A stretch of 38,563 nucleotides of DNA from Methanothrix sp. (GTDB lineage Archaea > Halobacteriota > Methanosarcinia > Methanotrichales > Methanotrichaceae): positions 1-38,563 of the forward strand of contig JAPKXZ010000023.1 in assembly GCA_026394555.1 (NCBI GenBank), in the 5' to 3' direction. Each line of letters begins with the position of its first letter. Positions within the stretch are counted from its first letter, which is position 1. The notes under the pieces are model-generated. The model was not told the DNA's origin. It searched no databases and worked only from the letters and a program-made list of their open reading frames with translations. The translations under genes were made by a program, and so were the position numbers. Of this stretch, positions 23,044 to 31,707 are shown one piece after another.

Positions 23044-23931
23044 TCACAAGCACATTTTGCGGTACATCATAGCATGTAGCGTTGGAATTTTCAGGGCCTT
23101 GGCGAGAGCTGCCAGCTCGTGGGAGCTAGGCATTTGCGCGCGAGCCGGAGGCACGCTCTTTCCTTCTTTGGCATAAACTGCCCCGCCTCTCATGCGAGCG
23201 CAGGTGAAGCTTCCTGCATCACCCTCCACCAAGATCTCGCCGCCTCGCATCTCCACGCCCGTGAAGTCACCGGCTCTGCCCCTTACCACAATTCTGCCTC
23301 CCCGCATGAGCACCCCCGTGTTGGGGCCGGCATCGCCCAAAACCTCCATTCGTCCGGCATGCATGAGTATGCCGGTACTCATTCCCGCATCGCCTTGCAG
23401 GAGGACGGTTTTATCCGTGGGATTTCTAGCTCCCAGGGTATCCCTTAAAATGCCGTCGCAGATGGTCAGGCCATTTTTATCGGCAGTGTTCGGCTCCAGG
23501 ACGGGCAGGCTTTTTTCCAGCGTTTCTGTGACCGAGACGAACTTTCTGTAGCCATTGAGATCACTGTGGACCTGCACAACGTTTCCCATAGGTGATTTTA
23601 TCTCACCGGAGACGTAGATGGCACCGCGTAGCATGGAGATTCCCATGTGGCTGCCCACATTGCCATCCACGATAATCTTGCCCGTCCCCTCAATGGGCCC
23701 GCCCTTCCCCCCCAGCCGCAGCAGATCTACCCCCAGACTTGAGCCCAGGCGGCTGCCCGCGTCCCCCAAGATCTCGACCGTTTCACCCCGGCGTAGGGCC
23801 TGCACCATTTCGCGAAAGCTGATGCCGCTTACGGTTTGATCCATGTCGAGTCTTCTGCCCTGATGCTGCCAGTAAAAATCAAAGGTAAAGTCGCAAAGAC
23901 ATCTCTCGCCCGACGCCTGAATTTGCAGCAT
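23044..23931 (-). CDS. GXGXG-repeat protein (FmdC/FwdC and GltS-alpha-like)
   Basis: A protein of up to 295 residues made of the GXGXG beta-helix found in formylmethanofuran dehydrogenase subunit C and in the alpha domain of glutamate synthase. Repeats are clear: VEILGDAGSRLGSS, IIVDGNVGSHMGIS, MEVLGDAGPNTGVLMRGG, IVVRGRAGDFTGVEMRGG, ILVEGDAGSFTCARMRGG. No other fmd/fwd subunits are nearby, so it may not belong to that enzyme; it could be a stand-alone paralogue. ATG 23931 has a perfect GGTGAT 5 bases upstream and is preferred, although the first 29 residues look unlike the domain and ATG 23844 is possible. It follows the DUF373 gene by 20 bases. Confidence 0.78.
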   Translation of the reverse strand: MLQIQASGERCLCDFTFDFYWQHQGRRLDMDQTVSGISFREMVQALRRGETVEILGDAGSRLGSSLGVDLLRLGGKGGPIEGTGKIIVDGNVGSHMGISMLRGAIYVSGEIKSPMGNVVQVHSDLNGYRKFVSVTETLEKSLPVLEPNTADKNGLTICDGILRDTLGARNPTDKTVLLQGDAGMSTGILMHAGRMEVLGDAGPNTGVLMRGGRIVVRGRAGDFTGVEMRGGEILVEGDAGSFTCARMRGGAVYAKEGKSVPPARAQMPSSHELAALAKALKIPTLHAMMYRKMCL

Positions 23932-23951
23932 TGCCCATCACCATTTGTCGA

Positions 23952-25055
23952 TTACTTGGCAGGCTGCTCTGGCCCTTCTCCAGCTATACGCTTGGAGACA
24001 TTGACCCCTACCACGGTTATGAGGATGGCAACTATCGCCGATATGGCCAGATACTGCACCGATTCCACCATACCGATGCCGAACTTCAGGTCGGCATTAC
24101 TGGCCAGGATGAAGCCGGTTGCAGACCAGATGATAAGACCCGTTGCCAACAAGAAAAAGAGATAGGAGATGGTGCGAGCATCTCTTATGCCCTCCAGATA
24201 CATGTCCATGATCTTGCCCAGATCCACACACAGAGCCGCAACAACATACCACCAGATGCTCTGGTTAAGATAGATCATTACCAGAATGAAGAATCCGGGT
24301 GATATGGGTTCATGGTAGTACTGCCAGGAATAGGCGAATCCTCTCACCGTGGCAATGATCACCAGCATGGCCGCCAAAATGTAAGTTATGAATGCGATCT
24401 TGCCCGCATAAAGGGATTTTCTTAACGTCTGCTTGGCTTCTTCCATGGAGTCGTCCAGCCCTAGACCCCTAAATAAAAGATAAAGGCCCACCGCTCCGGT
24501 GATGGCCACCACAGCGCCGTTGGGGTAGCCCAGGAGGCTGAAGATGGCAAACATGAGCAGAGCTAAAGCGGGTGGAACGAAGAAGGTGTGGCTGATCTTG
24601 GGATCGTTAAAGACCTGCTTTAGAAGATAGTAAGTGCTCTCCAGATTGGGACTTTGTTTGATAAGAACCCGGCGTACCCCGTTCACCTTGACGCGAGAAT
24701 GGATAATAGGCAGTATGGCCTCGTCCTCGGCTCCATCTGAGACTACGATTACTCCGTCGGGATGCAGGCTCTCCAGTAACATTTCCAACTGCGCGGCAAG
24801 CTTGCTGTCGGAGACCAGTCCTACTTTCAGGTCGCCGGCCAGGGAAGCGATTTCCACGGATTTACCGGAGAGGGCCAGCTCATCCAGGACCTTTATGCCT
24901 CCGAAGATGGTATTGACATCCGAATCCTCCGGGTCGGCCATGCCCAGCTTGAGAGCGGCATCGATATTGGCCTGCCTGCCCACAACCGGACTTATGACTC
25001 CGCCCTTGCGGCCCAAATCATTGTCGCGGTCAATACAGAGCACCAGGACATCCAT
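23952..25055 (-). CDS. DUF373-family membrane protein
   Basis: A 367-residue archaeal DUF373 protein. The soluble N-terminal domain (1-150) has the family opening DVLVLCIDRDNDLGRKGG and the acidic segment VVSDGAEDEAILPII. Roughly six to seven membrane segments follow (about 165-365), including FFVPPALALLMFAIFSLL and the terminal AISAIVAILITVVGVNV. Function is unknown; the family is widespread in archaea, which suggests a housekeeping role. It is divergent from the secreted protein at 25135 and precedes the GXGXG gene on the same strand. Confidence 0.88.
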   Translation of the reverse strand: MDVLVLCIDRDNDLGRKGGVISPVVGRQANIDAALKLGMADPEDSDVNTIFGGIKVLDELALSGKSVEIASLAGDLKVGLVSDSKLAAQLEMLLESLHPDGVIVVSDGAEDEAILPIIHSRVKVNGVRRVLIKQSPNLESTYYLLKQVFNDPKISHTFFVPPALALLMFAIFSLLGYPNGAVVAITGAVGLYLLFRGLGLDDSMEEAKQTLRKSLYAGKIAFITYILAAMLVIIATVRGFAYSWQYYHEPISPGFFILVMIYLNQSIWWYVVAALCVDLGKIMDMYLEGIRDARTISYLFFLLATGLIIWSATGFILASNADLKFGIGMVESVQYLAISAIVAILITVVGVNVSKRIAGEGPEQPAK

Positions 25056-25134
25056 AGTTTACTATTTGAAAAGATTGTACTTAAAGGATTCTGTGGTGAT
25101 AAGATATTTATCTAATCAAGGGTGAGCACATGCT

Positions 25135-25617
25135 ATGCAGATGCCCGTTCGAAGACACACGATCCTCTCTCTAGCAGTTTTGTTGATGCTCTCCATCTCC
25201 TTTACGGATGCGTTTTCATTTGACATGCCTACCACACAAAAATATGTAAATGTATATAATAACCAGATCGATAATGTTCCTGCTGTCATCAAGAGCATGC
25301 TTGGCAGCGAGAAGATCAACATGATCATAACCAGAGAAGATGGTAGCGTATTTCGCGTGGGGATGGATATAGTGAGCGCAAGGATCGAGAGAACCGTTGA
25401 GGGGGGCATTAGCGATCCTACTATCATAGTAACCACCACACAAAGCGCCTTAAACGAGGTTGGAAAATCGAAGGATCGAATAGCCGCTTTTAAGACACAG
25501 ACGGATGCCGGCCAGATTCGCTTCGAGGGGAAAAGCTGGTTGGCAGATGCCAAGATAAAGGCCGTTCTCTCCAGCACCAGCTTTCTTCAATTCGGCTATG
25601 ATCTCTTCTTCGGCTAA
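25135..25617 (+). CDS. Exported small protein of unknown function
   Basis: A 160-residue protein with an N-terminal signal peptide (TILSLAVLLMLSISFTDAFS, residues 9-28). The mature part is an alpha/beta domain: NMIITREDGSVFRVGMDIV, then DPTIIVTTTQSAL and DAGQIRFEGKSWLADAKIK. The last pattern recalls the SCP2-type lipid-binding fold (glycine-rich strand, then 'G.i...G'), but this is by eye and weak. The start ATG 25135 has GGTGAG about 8 bases upstream. It is followed by a strong hairpin. Confidence 0.68.
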   Translation: MQMPVRRHTILSLAVLLMLSISFTDAFSFDMPTTQKYVNVYNNQIDNVPAVIKSMLGSEKINMIITREDGSVFRVGMDIVSARIERTVEGGISDPTIIVTTTQSALNEVGKSKDRIAAFKTQTDAGQIRFEGKSWLADAKIKAVLSSTSFLQFGYDLFFG

Positions 25618-25650
25618 CGATCAAGTCGATATTTTCTAGAGGTACGATCC

Positions 25651-25674
25651 ATCCCCGCCCAAAAGGACGGGGAT
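25651..25674. repeat. GC-rich hairpin like an IS200/IS605 right end
   Basis: ATCCCCGCCC (25651-25660) and GGACGGGGAT (25665-25674) pair around AAAA with one mismatch. Read on the minus strand it is ATCCCCGTCC-TTTT-GGGCGGGGAT followed by GGATCG, closely resembling the right-end hairpin downstream of many archaeal tnpB genes (the 3' end of TnpB omega RNA). No tnpA or tnpB is present here. It may be a leftover or minimal element, or simply a terminator for the gene ending at 25617. Confidence 0.5.
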
Positions 25675-25731
25675 TTCTCTATCCCTGTACCCAACAAGTT
25701 AAAGTCTTCAACACTCCATATTTTATTTGCA

Positions 25732-26856
25732 ATGTATGATCTGATCGTAGCGGGTGCGGGGCCGGCCGGATCAACCGCAGCCCGAGCAGCAGCCCTGCGG
25801 GGACTGGATACTCTGATCCTGGAAAAGGAGACTTTTCCCAGGTACAAACCCTGCGGCGGCGCTCTCTCCAGCAAAGCTGCCTCGCTGCTGGACTTTCCCC
25901 TTCCCGGCGATATTTGCGAGAGGACCATAACCGGAGCGCGTGTCCATTTTTGCGATAGAGTATTGGAGAAGCACAAGGGCTACAACCTCACCACCTTAAT
26001 AAACCGAAGTCTTTTCGATTATCTTCTCTTGCAGAAGGCAAAAGAGGCCGGGTCCGGCATAAAAACGCAAAAGGTCGTGGACTTCCAAGAAAAGGACGGA
26101 CATGTGTCTGTGAAAACGAATGCCGGGATTTATCAATGCAAGTTTCTGGTGATCGCCTCCGGATGCCAGGATGGGCTGAAAAACAGGATATTAGGCCCGA
26201 ACAGGAAAGAGAGCATGGGGGTATGCCTGGTGGCCGAGATCGAGGAAGACGATGGGAAGATCGAAGAGCGGCTGGCTGGCACTCTGGACATTCACTTTGG
26301 GGTGGCAGAAGGCGGCTACGGATGGATCTTTCCGCACCGGGGGTACTATTCGGTGGGCATAGGCGGCCTGTCATCTCGCCTGCGCAGTCCTCGCCAGGCC
26401 ATGCTGCAGTTCCTGAAGAAAAACGGCTTTTCGGAAAGGCAGAGGCTGCACGGCCACCTTATACCGCAAGGCGGCAACAAGACCAAGGCCGCCCTGGGAA
26501 GAGTGCTCCTGGCTGGAGATGCCGCCGGATTTGTGGATGCTTTCACGGGTGAGGGCATCTGCTATGCGCTCGCCTCCGGCAAGATAGCCGGCCAGGTGAT
26601 AGGAGAAGTGCCCGGCCTCGAAGTGGCGAAGGCTTACCAGGAGAGATGCAAAAAGGAATTCGGCGAGGAGCTGAGGTATGCCTTATTCTTCTCAAAAATG
26701 ATGTACAGCTATCCGGAAATATTCCTGCGCATCCTGGCCTGCCAAGAGGAGGTTTTGGACCGGTATATCGAGATTGCCGCGGCCAAAATATCTTACAAGG
26801 ATTTTATGTGCTGGATGCTGCCCCGCCTTCCCTTAAGCCTGCTTCGCACCCTTTGA
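25732..26856 (+). CDS. Geranylgeranyl reductase-family flavoprotein
   Basis: A 374-residue FAD-dependent reductase of the geranylgeranyl reductase family, which in archaea saturates isoprenoid chains of membrane lipids. Seen: the FAD-binding GAGPAGSTAARAAA (residues 8-21), LILEKETFPRYKPCGGALS where the family has the conserved P-x-K-x-C-G-G, the GGYGWIFPH segment with the family's YGWIFP, and GDAAGFVDAFTGEGICYA as the second FAD motif. Whether it acts on archaeal phospholipids, menaquinone-like methanophenazine or another isoprenoid cannot be told. There is no obvious ribosome binding site; it ends 15 bases before the convergent glnK. Confidence 0.9.
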   Translation: MYDLIVAGAGPAGSTAARAAALRGLDTLILEKETFPRYKPCGGALSSKAASLLDFPLPGDICERTITGARVHFCDRVLEKHKGYNLTTLINRSLFDYLLLQKAKEAGSGIKTQKVVDFQEKDGHVSVKTNAGIYQCKFLVIASGCQDGLKNRILGPNRKESMGVCLVAEIEEDDGKIEERLAGTLDIHFGVAEGGYGWIFPHRGYYSVGIGGLSSRLRSPRQAMLQFLKKNGFSERQRLHGHLIPQGGNKTKAALGRVLLAGDAAGFVDAFTGEGICYALASGKIAGQVIGEVPGLEVAKAYQERCKKEFGEELRYALFFSKMMYSYPEIFLRILACQEEVLDRYIEIAAAKISYKDFMCWMLPRLPLSLLRTL

Positions 26857-26871
26857 TTTTAAAAAATGTTT

Positions 26872-27222
<351 letters not shown>

Positions 27223-27232
27223 CTAAGCATAT

Positions 27233-28441
27233 TCAAGCGTAAGCCTTCTCGCCGTGTTGGGAGATATCAAGGCCAACGTATTCCTCTTCCTCTGTGACCC
27301 GCAGACCCATGACGCGGTCAACTATCTTTGCCAGGATGAGCGTCATCACGAAGGCATAGGTCACAGACGCTCCGGCGGCCATTATCTGCACCGCGAACTG
27401 ATGATAGTTGCCGTAGATCAGGCCGGTGTAGCTGTTGACTGAGGCGGTGGCGAATATGCCCGTTGCGATCGCGCCCCACAGTCCGCCCATGCCGTGCACC
27501 GCCCAGGCATCGCAGCTCTCATCCAGGCCGCGACCGACGCGAAAGAGCAGGGCCATGTAGCAGATCACGCCGGAGACGGCGCCAATGATCAGGGCTCCCG
27601 TCACATCAACGTAGCCTGCGGCCGGGGTTATGGCCACCAGACCGGCTATGCCGCCGCTCACCATTCCTAAGGCACTTGGCTTTCCTTTCAGCCAGCTGGC
27701 GGCAAGCCAGGTAAGCGCTCCCGCAGCCGCAGAGGTGTTGGTGACCAGCAGGGCTGAGGCGGCGAGGCCGTTGGCGGCCAGGGCGGAGCCGGCGTTGAAG
27801 CCGAACCAGCCGAACCAGAGCAGGCCCGCTCCGATCATGGCCATGGGAATGTTATGCGGCTCCATGACGTAGGCTCCGTAGCCCATCCTCTTGCCTATAA
27901 CCAGGGCTATGGCCAGAGCGGAGAAGCCGGAGCTGATGTGCACCACCGTTCCCCCGGCAAAGTCGAGAGCCCCCATCTGGGCCATCCAGCCACCCGCCCA
28001 AACCCAGTGAGCCAGCGGATCATAGACCAGAGTGGTCCAGAGGAGAGCCAGCACGATGAAGGAGCTGAGCTTGACCCTTTCCGCCACGGCGGAGGTGAGG
28101 ATGGCTAATGTAACAGCCGCGAAGACCAGCTGGAAGGCCACGTAGACGAGATGCGGAATGTTGGTGGCCAGGGGGGCCTCACCCAGTCCCACGCCGTTTA
28201 ATGCAAAGTAGTTCAGGCCGCCGATGATTCCCGATATATCCGAGCCGAAGGATAGGCTGTAGCCGAACAGCACCCACTGTACGCTGGCTATTGCGAAAGC
28301 CAAGAAGGACAGGCCTATCATCGAGACGACGGTCTTGCTTCGCACCAGGCCGCCATAGAACAAACCGACGCCCGGCGTCATGAGCATGACCATGGCTGTT
28401 GACACCAAAACCCATGCTGTGTCTCCACTGTTAATTTCCAA
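27233..28441 (-). CDS. amtB: Ammonium transporter
   Basis: A 402-residue Amt/Rh-family channel that passes ammonium into the cell. There are 11 hydrophobic segments and the conserved features: FYGGLVRSK at the N-terminus, the first pore histidine in [13 protein letters not shown], and the second in [15 protein letters not shown]. The cytoplasmic C-terminus ends with [24 protein letters not shown], the conserved tail that transmits GlnK binding. The start is TTG 28441, supported by GGGTGATG four bases upstream. An AT-rich stretch AAATTAAATA about 40 bases upstream is a plausible TATA box. It is cotranscribed with glnK. Confidence 0.96.
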   Translation of the reverse strand: MEINSGDTAWVLVSTAMVMLMTPGVGLFYGGLVRSKTVVSMIGLSFLAFAIASVQWVLFGYSLSFGSDISGIIGGLNYFALNGVGLGEAPLATNIPHLVYVAFQLVFAAVTLAILTSAVAERVKLSSFIVLALLWTTLVYDPLAHWVWAGGWMAQMGALDFAGGTVVHISSGFSALAIALVIGKRMGYGAYVMEPHNIPMAMIGAGLLWFGWFGFNAGSALAANGLAASALLVTNTSAAAGALTWLAASWLKGKPSALGMVSGGIAGLVAITPAAGYVDVTGALIIGAVSGVICYMALLFRVGRGLDESCDAWAVHGMGGLWGAIATGIFATASVNSYTGLIYGNYHQFAVQIMAAGASVTYAFVMTLILAKIVDRVMGLRVTEEEEYVGLDISQHGEKAYA

Positions 28442-28477
28442 CTACATCACCCTTAAACAATTGTAAAGTCAAACCTA

Positions 28478-28489
28478 TTTAATTTTTGT
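28478..28489 (-). promoter_or_regulatory. Likely amtB TATA box
   Basis: On the minus strand the stretch AAAATTAAATAG precedes the amtB TTG by about 40 bases, giving a transcription start shortly before the GGTGAT ribosome binding site. No GGAA-N6-TTCC operator, as used by NrpR in other methanogens, is visible by eye in the 150 bases upstream. Confidence 0.4.
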
Positions 28490-28609
28490 ATCAACTTCAA
28501 GACCAGTGCAGAGAAATCCGTTAGCACATCGCTAGAAGAGCCCCTCTCGTGGACTTTAAAAAGGTATTTAATATAAATTAGGAATTGCTATGATGAAATC
28601 ATATTCATT

Positions 28610-29007
28610 CATAACCGGAAAAGGTCAGCACTTTAAACCGTCTCGCATCCAGCTCCTTTGTCCGAAAGCGCCTTCAACATCGCATTTCAGGTTGAGATAC
28701 CAATCCCGCGGCAAGGGTGATGGTGGGCAGATTCGCGACCGTGCCTGTGACGGTGCACTGTGCCGAAGATGTTCGTTGACGGAGGCGGCTAGTCGCTACG
28801 TCATCATCACTTGCTTCTTGCGTCCGTACTTAAGCCCCAGCTAAGGACCTCCTCTGCGCCTACGTGCTGGGCAATCTCTCCCCGTTCCAGAAGGCAGGCC
28901 TGATCTCCCATGCAGGCCACATCTCTCAGGTCATGGGTGACGATGATGCAGGGAACAGCGCAGGCGCGAATTGTATCACTCAATTTGCTCCAGCTTGCAG
29001 TCTTCTC
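28610..29007 (-). pseudogene. Decayed molybdate-type ABC transporter ATPase (ModC-like)
   Basis: Directly after the nifN stop, and in the same frame, 29007-28810 reads as the C-terminal part of an ABC ATPase: LSDTIRACAVPCIIVTHDLR carries the H-loop VTHD, followed by CLLERGEIAQHVGAEEVL. It stops at 28809-28807. Further on, pieces in shifting frames (TVTGTVANLPTITLAAGLVS, then ALSDKGAGCETV) resemble the TOBE domains that follow in ModC. The Walker A, signature and Walker B regions are missing. This is the tail of a gene whose front was deleted. The ModC assignment rests on TOBE-like pieces and on the nif context. Confidence 0.6.
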
Positions 29008-30321
29008 TCATGCCGATCCTCTCTCTCTGCCTTCAAGCAGGGCGTTGGCCATTTCCTCCACCAAATACATCGAGCCCTCGTATCCCAGGAGCAACTGGTG
29101 GGAGGCTCCATAGCGATCATGATTGGGCAATCCCACCCGGAGGAGCGGTATCTTCTCTTTTCTGGCAATCCCTCTTCCAGTGAAGGGGCCCACCATCAGC
29201 TCGATATCCCGGCTCGATGCTTCCTCTGCGATCTGTGAGAAATCGGCCCCCATCATAACCTTGGATCCAGGTGCAAGCTCTTTTGCTTTTTCAGCAAATG
29301 CGGGATTAGCGGCACCCGAGGCCACGATCTGCGGCCTCATGCCCAGCTCCGTCATGATGCGGGTTATGCCCAAAACCATCTCCGTGTCTCCGTAGACGGC
29401 GGTCTTAACATCAGCTAGAATCTTATGAGCATCGACCATGGTATCCAGCAATCGGCCCCTCTCCTGTTCATAGCTCTCGGGCATGGAAATCCCGGTCAGC
29501 TCCTCCAGATTTGCAGCCAGACGATCGGTGAATTCCTGGCCCAGGGGTAGGGGTAGAGCAATATGGGGAACTTCGAACTCTCTTTCCAGATAGTCTCCTG
29601 CTCCAGGCTCTTGCACCCACCCGCCTATGGTCAGTGTCGCTTTGGAGTTGGCCGTATCCCGGATGTCATCAAGAGGCGTTCCCCCCGCTGGGATGAGAGG
29701 CGGGTCCTGGCAGAGCGGTGCATCTAAGGTCTCGGATATGTCCGGCATCAGGATATACCCCAGGCCCCAGTCATCCAGGAGCCGCCGCAGGTAACGAACA
29801 TCCGCCGGTGAAATTATCGCTCCCACCAGTACGTTGATCCGTCCGCTTTGCTTTGATTTCCTGGCCATGGTCTGAACCAGGCCTTTCAGAGCGACTCGAT
29901 ATCCTACTTCATGAGACGCGGCGTAGCTGGGCGTCGAGACGGAGATGATGGTCACATCTTTGGCCAGGGGCTCCTCCGCCTGGAACTCGCGCACGATTTG
30001 GGGAACATCATCTCCGATGGTCTCAGCCAGGCAAGTGGTAGCGATGCCTATCACCTTGGGGTGGTAGCCATTTATAACATTCTTCAGCCCCTGCTTGAGG
30101 TTGGCGGCCCCACCGTAGACCGCGCCCTTCTCGCTCAGAGCTGAGGAGGCGATGTCCACCGGCTCGCGGAAGTGATGCGCAAGGTAGAGTCGCATGTAGG
30201 TGCTACATCCTTGAGAGCCGTGGAAGAGTGGCATACAGCCCTCGATTCCCCGGAAGACCAGTACGCTGCCCATGGGCATGCACATGGAGCAGGGGTTAAC
30301 TGTGGCAAGGCTCTTGGACAT
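29008..30321 (-). CDS. nifN: Nitrogenase cofactor-assembly protein NifN
   Basis: NifN is the beta-like subunit of the NifEN scaffold, on which the NifB product is converted to FeMo-cofactor. The 437-residue protein resembles NifK but is distinct: NPCSMCMPMGSVLVFRGI and HGSQGCSTYMRLYLAHHFREP at the N-terminus, TTCLAETIGDDVP in the middle, and the natural end LLEGRERGSA. The start is ATG 30321, with GGGAGTGA 6 bases upstream; the GTG at 30330 lies in that ribosome binding site. Its 5' end overlaps nifE by 26 bases. No nifX or nifB follows. Confidence 0.93.
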   Translation of the reverse strand: MSKSLATVNPCSMCMPMGSVLVFRGIEGCMPLFHGSQGCSTYMRLYLAHHFREPVDIASSALSEKGAVYGGAANLKQGLKNVINGYHPKVIGIATTCLAETIGDDVPQIVREFQAEEPLAKDVTIISVSTPSYAASHEVGYRVALKGLVQTMARKSKQSGRINVLVGAIISPADVRYLRRLLDDWGLGYILMPDISETLDAPLCQDPPLIPAGGTPLDDIRDTANSKATLTIGGWVQEPGAGDYLEREFEVPHIALPLPLGQEFTDRLAANLEELTGISMPESYEQERGRLLDTMVDAHKILADVKTAVYGDTEMVLGITRIMTELGMRPQIVASGAANPAFAEKAKELAPGSKVMMGADFSQIAEEASSRDIELMVGPFTGRGIARKEKIPLLRVGLPNHDRYGASHQLLLGYEGSMYLVEEMANALLEGRERGSA

Positions 30322-31705
30322 AATTTTCACTCCCGGTAGTAATGCTTAGTTGCGATGCGCTGCCTATCCGGCTGGTCCTTTTAACGGGAAGCTGCCAAAC
30401 CGGACTGTTGATGGTGATGCTGACCTCCCGTGCGAAATTGACCATTCCAACGTAACCTTCGAAGTTCATGGTCCGATCGTGATTGAAGTCACAGAAAGCG
30501 ATTCCCATTTTATAGGCCAGAAAACGCTCTTTCACGCCCGCCACCAATAGGTCCGCTTTCTGCTTGAATAGAAGCTCCTTCAGCTCCAGGGGATTGGCAT
30601 CGTCGATGATCACTGTGCCGTCCTTTACGATACATGCGATCTTCTGATAGTCGTCTCTATCACCAGTCTGCGTTCCTATTATCACCACCTCCATTCCCAT
30701 CTCCTGGAAAGCCCGCACTAGAGAGACGGCCTTGGCTGCACCGCCCATGTAAATGGCAGCCTTCTTTCCGGCAACTTTCGCCCGATAAGCTTCGATCTGG
30801 GGCATCACCTGCGCCGTTTCACGAAGGATTAGCTCTTCTGCCTTCCGCTTTCGTTCTGGCGAGGCGAAAAACTCCGCAACAGTACTTAGAGCGTTTGACA
30901 TGTCCTGCAGGCCGAAGAAGCTTATTCGTCGATATGGAATGCCATATTTTTCTTCCATCTTCTTGGCAAGATAGGTCATGGAGCCGCTGCACTGCACCAG
31001 ATTAAGCTGGGCTGTATGAGCCCTTTGAATCTCGGCCACGCGAGCGTCGCCGGTGAGCGCAGCTACCACCTCGATTCCCATCTCCTGGAAGAAGGGCTTA
31101 ACGAACCAGAGGTCGCCCGCCACATTATATTCACCCAGCAGGTTGATGGAAGGGTGGCGTGGTGCATAATTCCGGGTTCCAATCAGCTCATTTAGAGCGT
31201 TGCAGGCTGCTTTGTAGCCCTCGTTCTTGTTTCCTCGAAATCCCTCCGACTTTACGGGCAGGATGGGAATGCAAAGCTCCTCGCTCGCCCTTCGGCAGAT
31301 AGACTGCAAATCATCTCCGATGATGCCCACAATGCAGGTGGAATAGACAAAGATGGCCGGCGGATGATACCTGTCCGCCAGCTCCCGCAGGTCTTCCGCC
31401 AGCTTCTTCTCGCCACCAAAGACCACATCCAGTTCCTTCATGTCTGTAGAGAAGCTATTGCGGTAGAGATCTGGGCCGGAGGAGGTACTGCCCCGGATGT
31501 CCCAGGTGTAGCTGGCGCACCCTATGGGCCCATGCACCAGATGCAGAGCATCGGTGATGGGATTGAGCACCACTCTGGCTCCGGAGTAGACGCAGGCTCT
31601 CTGGCTCACGGCACCGGCCAGGCTCTCATTATTGCAGGCCAGGGGCAGGCCGTCGCCTTTCTGCTGGATGTGCCCCTCTCTGCCTTCGAAGATCTTGACA
31701 ATCAT
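30296..31705 (-). CDS. nifE: Nitrogenase cofactor-assembly protein NifE
   Basis: NifE is the alpha-like subunit of the NifEN scaffold. The 469-residue protein has the NifD-like cysteines in RACVYSGARVVLNPITDALHLVHGPIGCASYTWDIRG and VYSTCIVGIIGDD, and LVQCSGSMTYLAKKMEEKYGIPY where NifD holds the FeMo-cofactor cysteine, as usual for NifE. It starts at ATG 31705, two bases after the nifK stop, and overlaps nifN at its end, consistent with a fixed NifE:NifN ratio. Confidence 0.94.
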   Translation of the reverse strand: MIVKIFEGREGHIQQKGDGLPLACNNESLAGAVSQRACVYSGARVVLNPITDALHLVHGPIGCASYTWDIRGSTSSGPDLYRNSFSTDMKELDVVFGGEKKLAEDLRELADRYHPPAIFVYSTCIVGIIGDDLQSICRRASEELCIPILPVKSEGFRGNKNEGYKAACNALNELIGTRNYAPRHPSINLLGEYNVAGDLWFVKPFFQEMGIEVVAALTGDARVAEIQRAHTAQLNLVQCSGSMTYLAKKMEEKYGIPYRRISFFGLQDMSNALSTVAEFFASPERKRKAEELILRETAQVMPQIEAYRAKVAGKKAAIYMGGAAKAVSLVRAFQEMGMEVVIIGTQTGDRDDYQKIACIVKDGTVIIDDANPLELKELLFKQKADLLVAGVKERFLAYKMGIAFCDFNHDRTMNFEGYVGMVNFAREVSITINSPVWQLPVKRTSRIGSASQLSITTGSENYVQEPCHS

Positions 31706-31707
31706 TT

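Noticed and set aside
28590-28844. Plus-strand open frame of 84 codons
   Set aside because: It lies antisense to the decayed ABC ATPase/TOBE region and its product resembles no family.
28864-29238. Plus-strand open frame of 124 codons
   Set aside because: It is antisense to the ABC ATPase fragment and the end of nifN; the minus strand explains the sequence.
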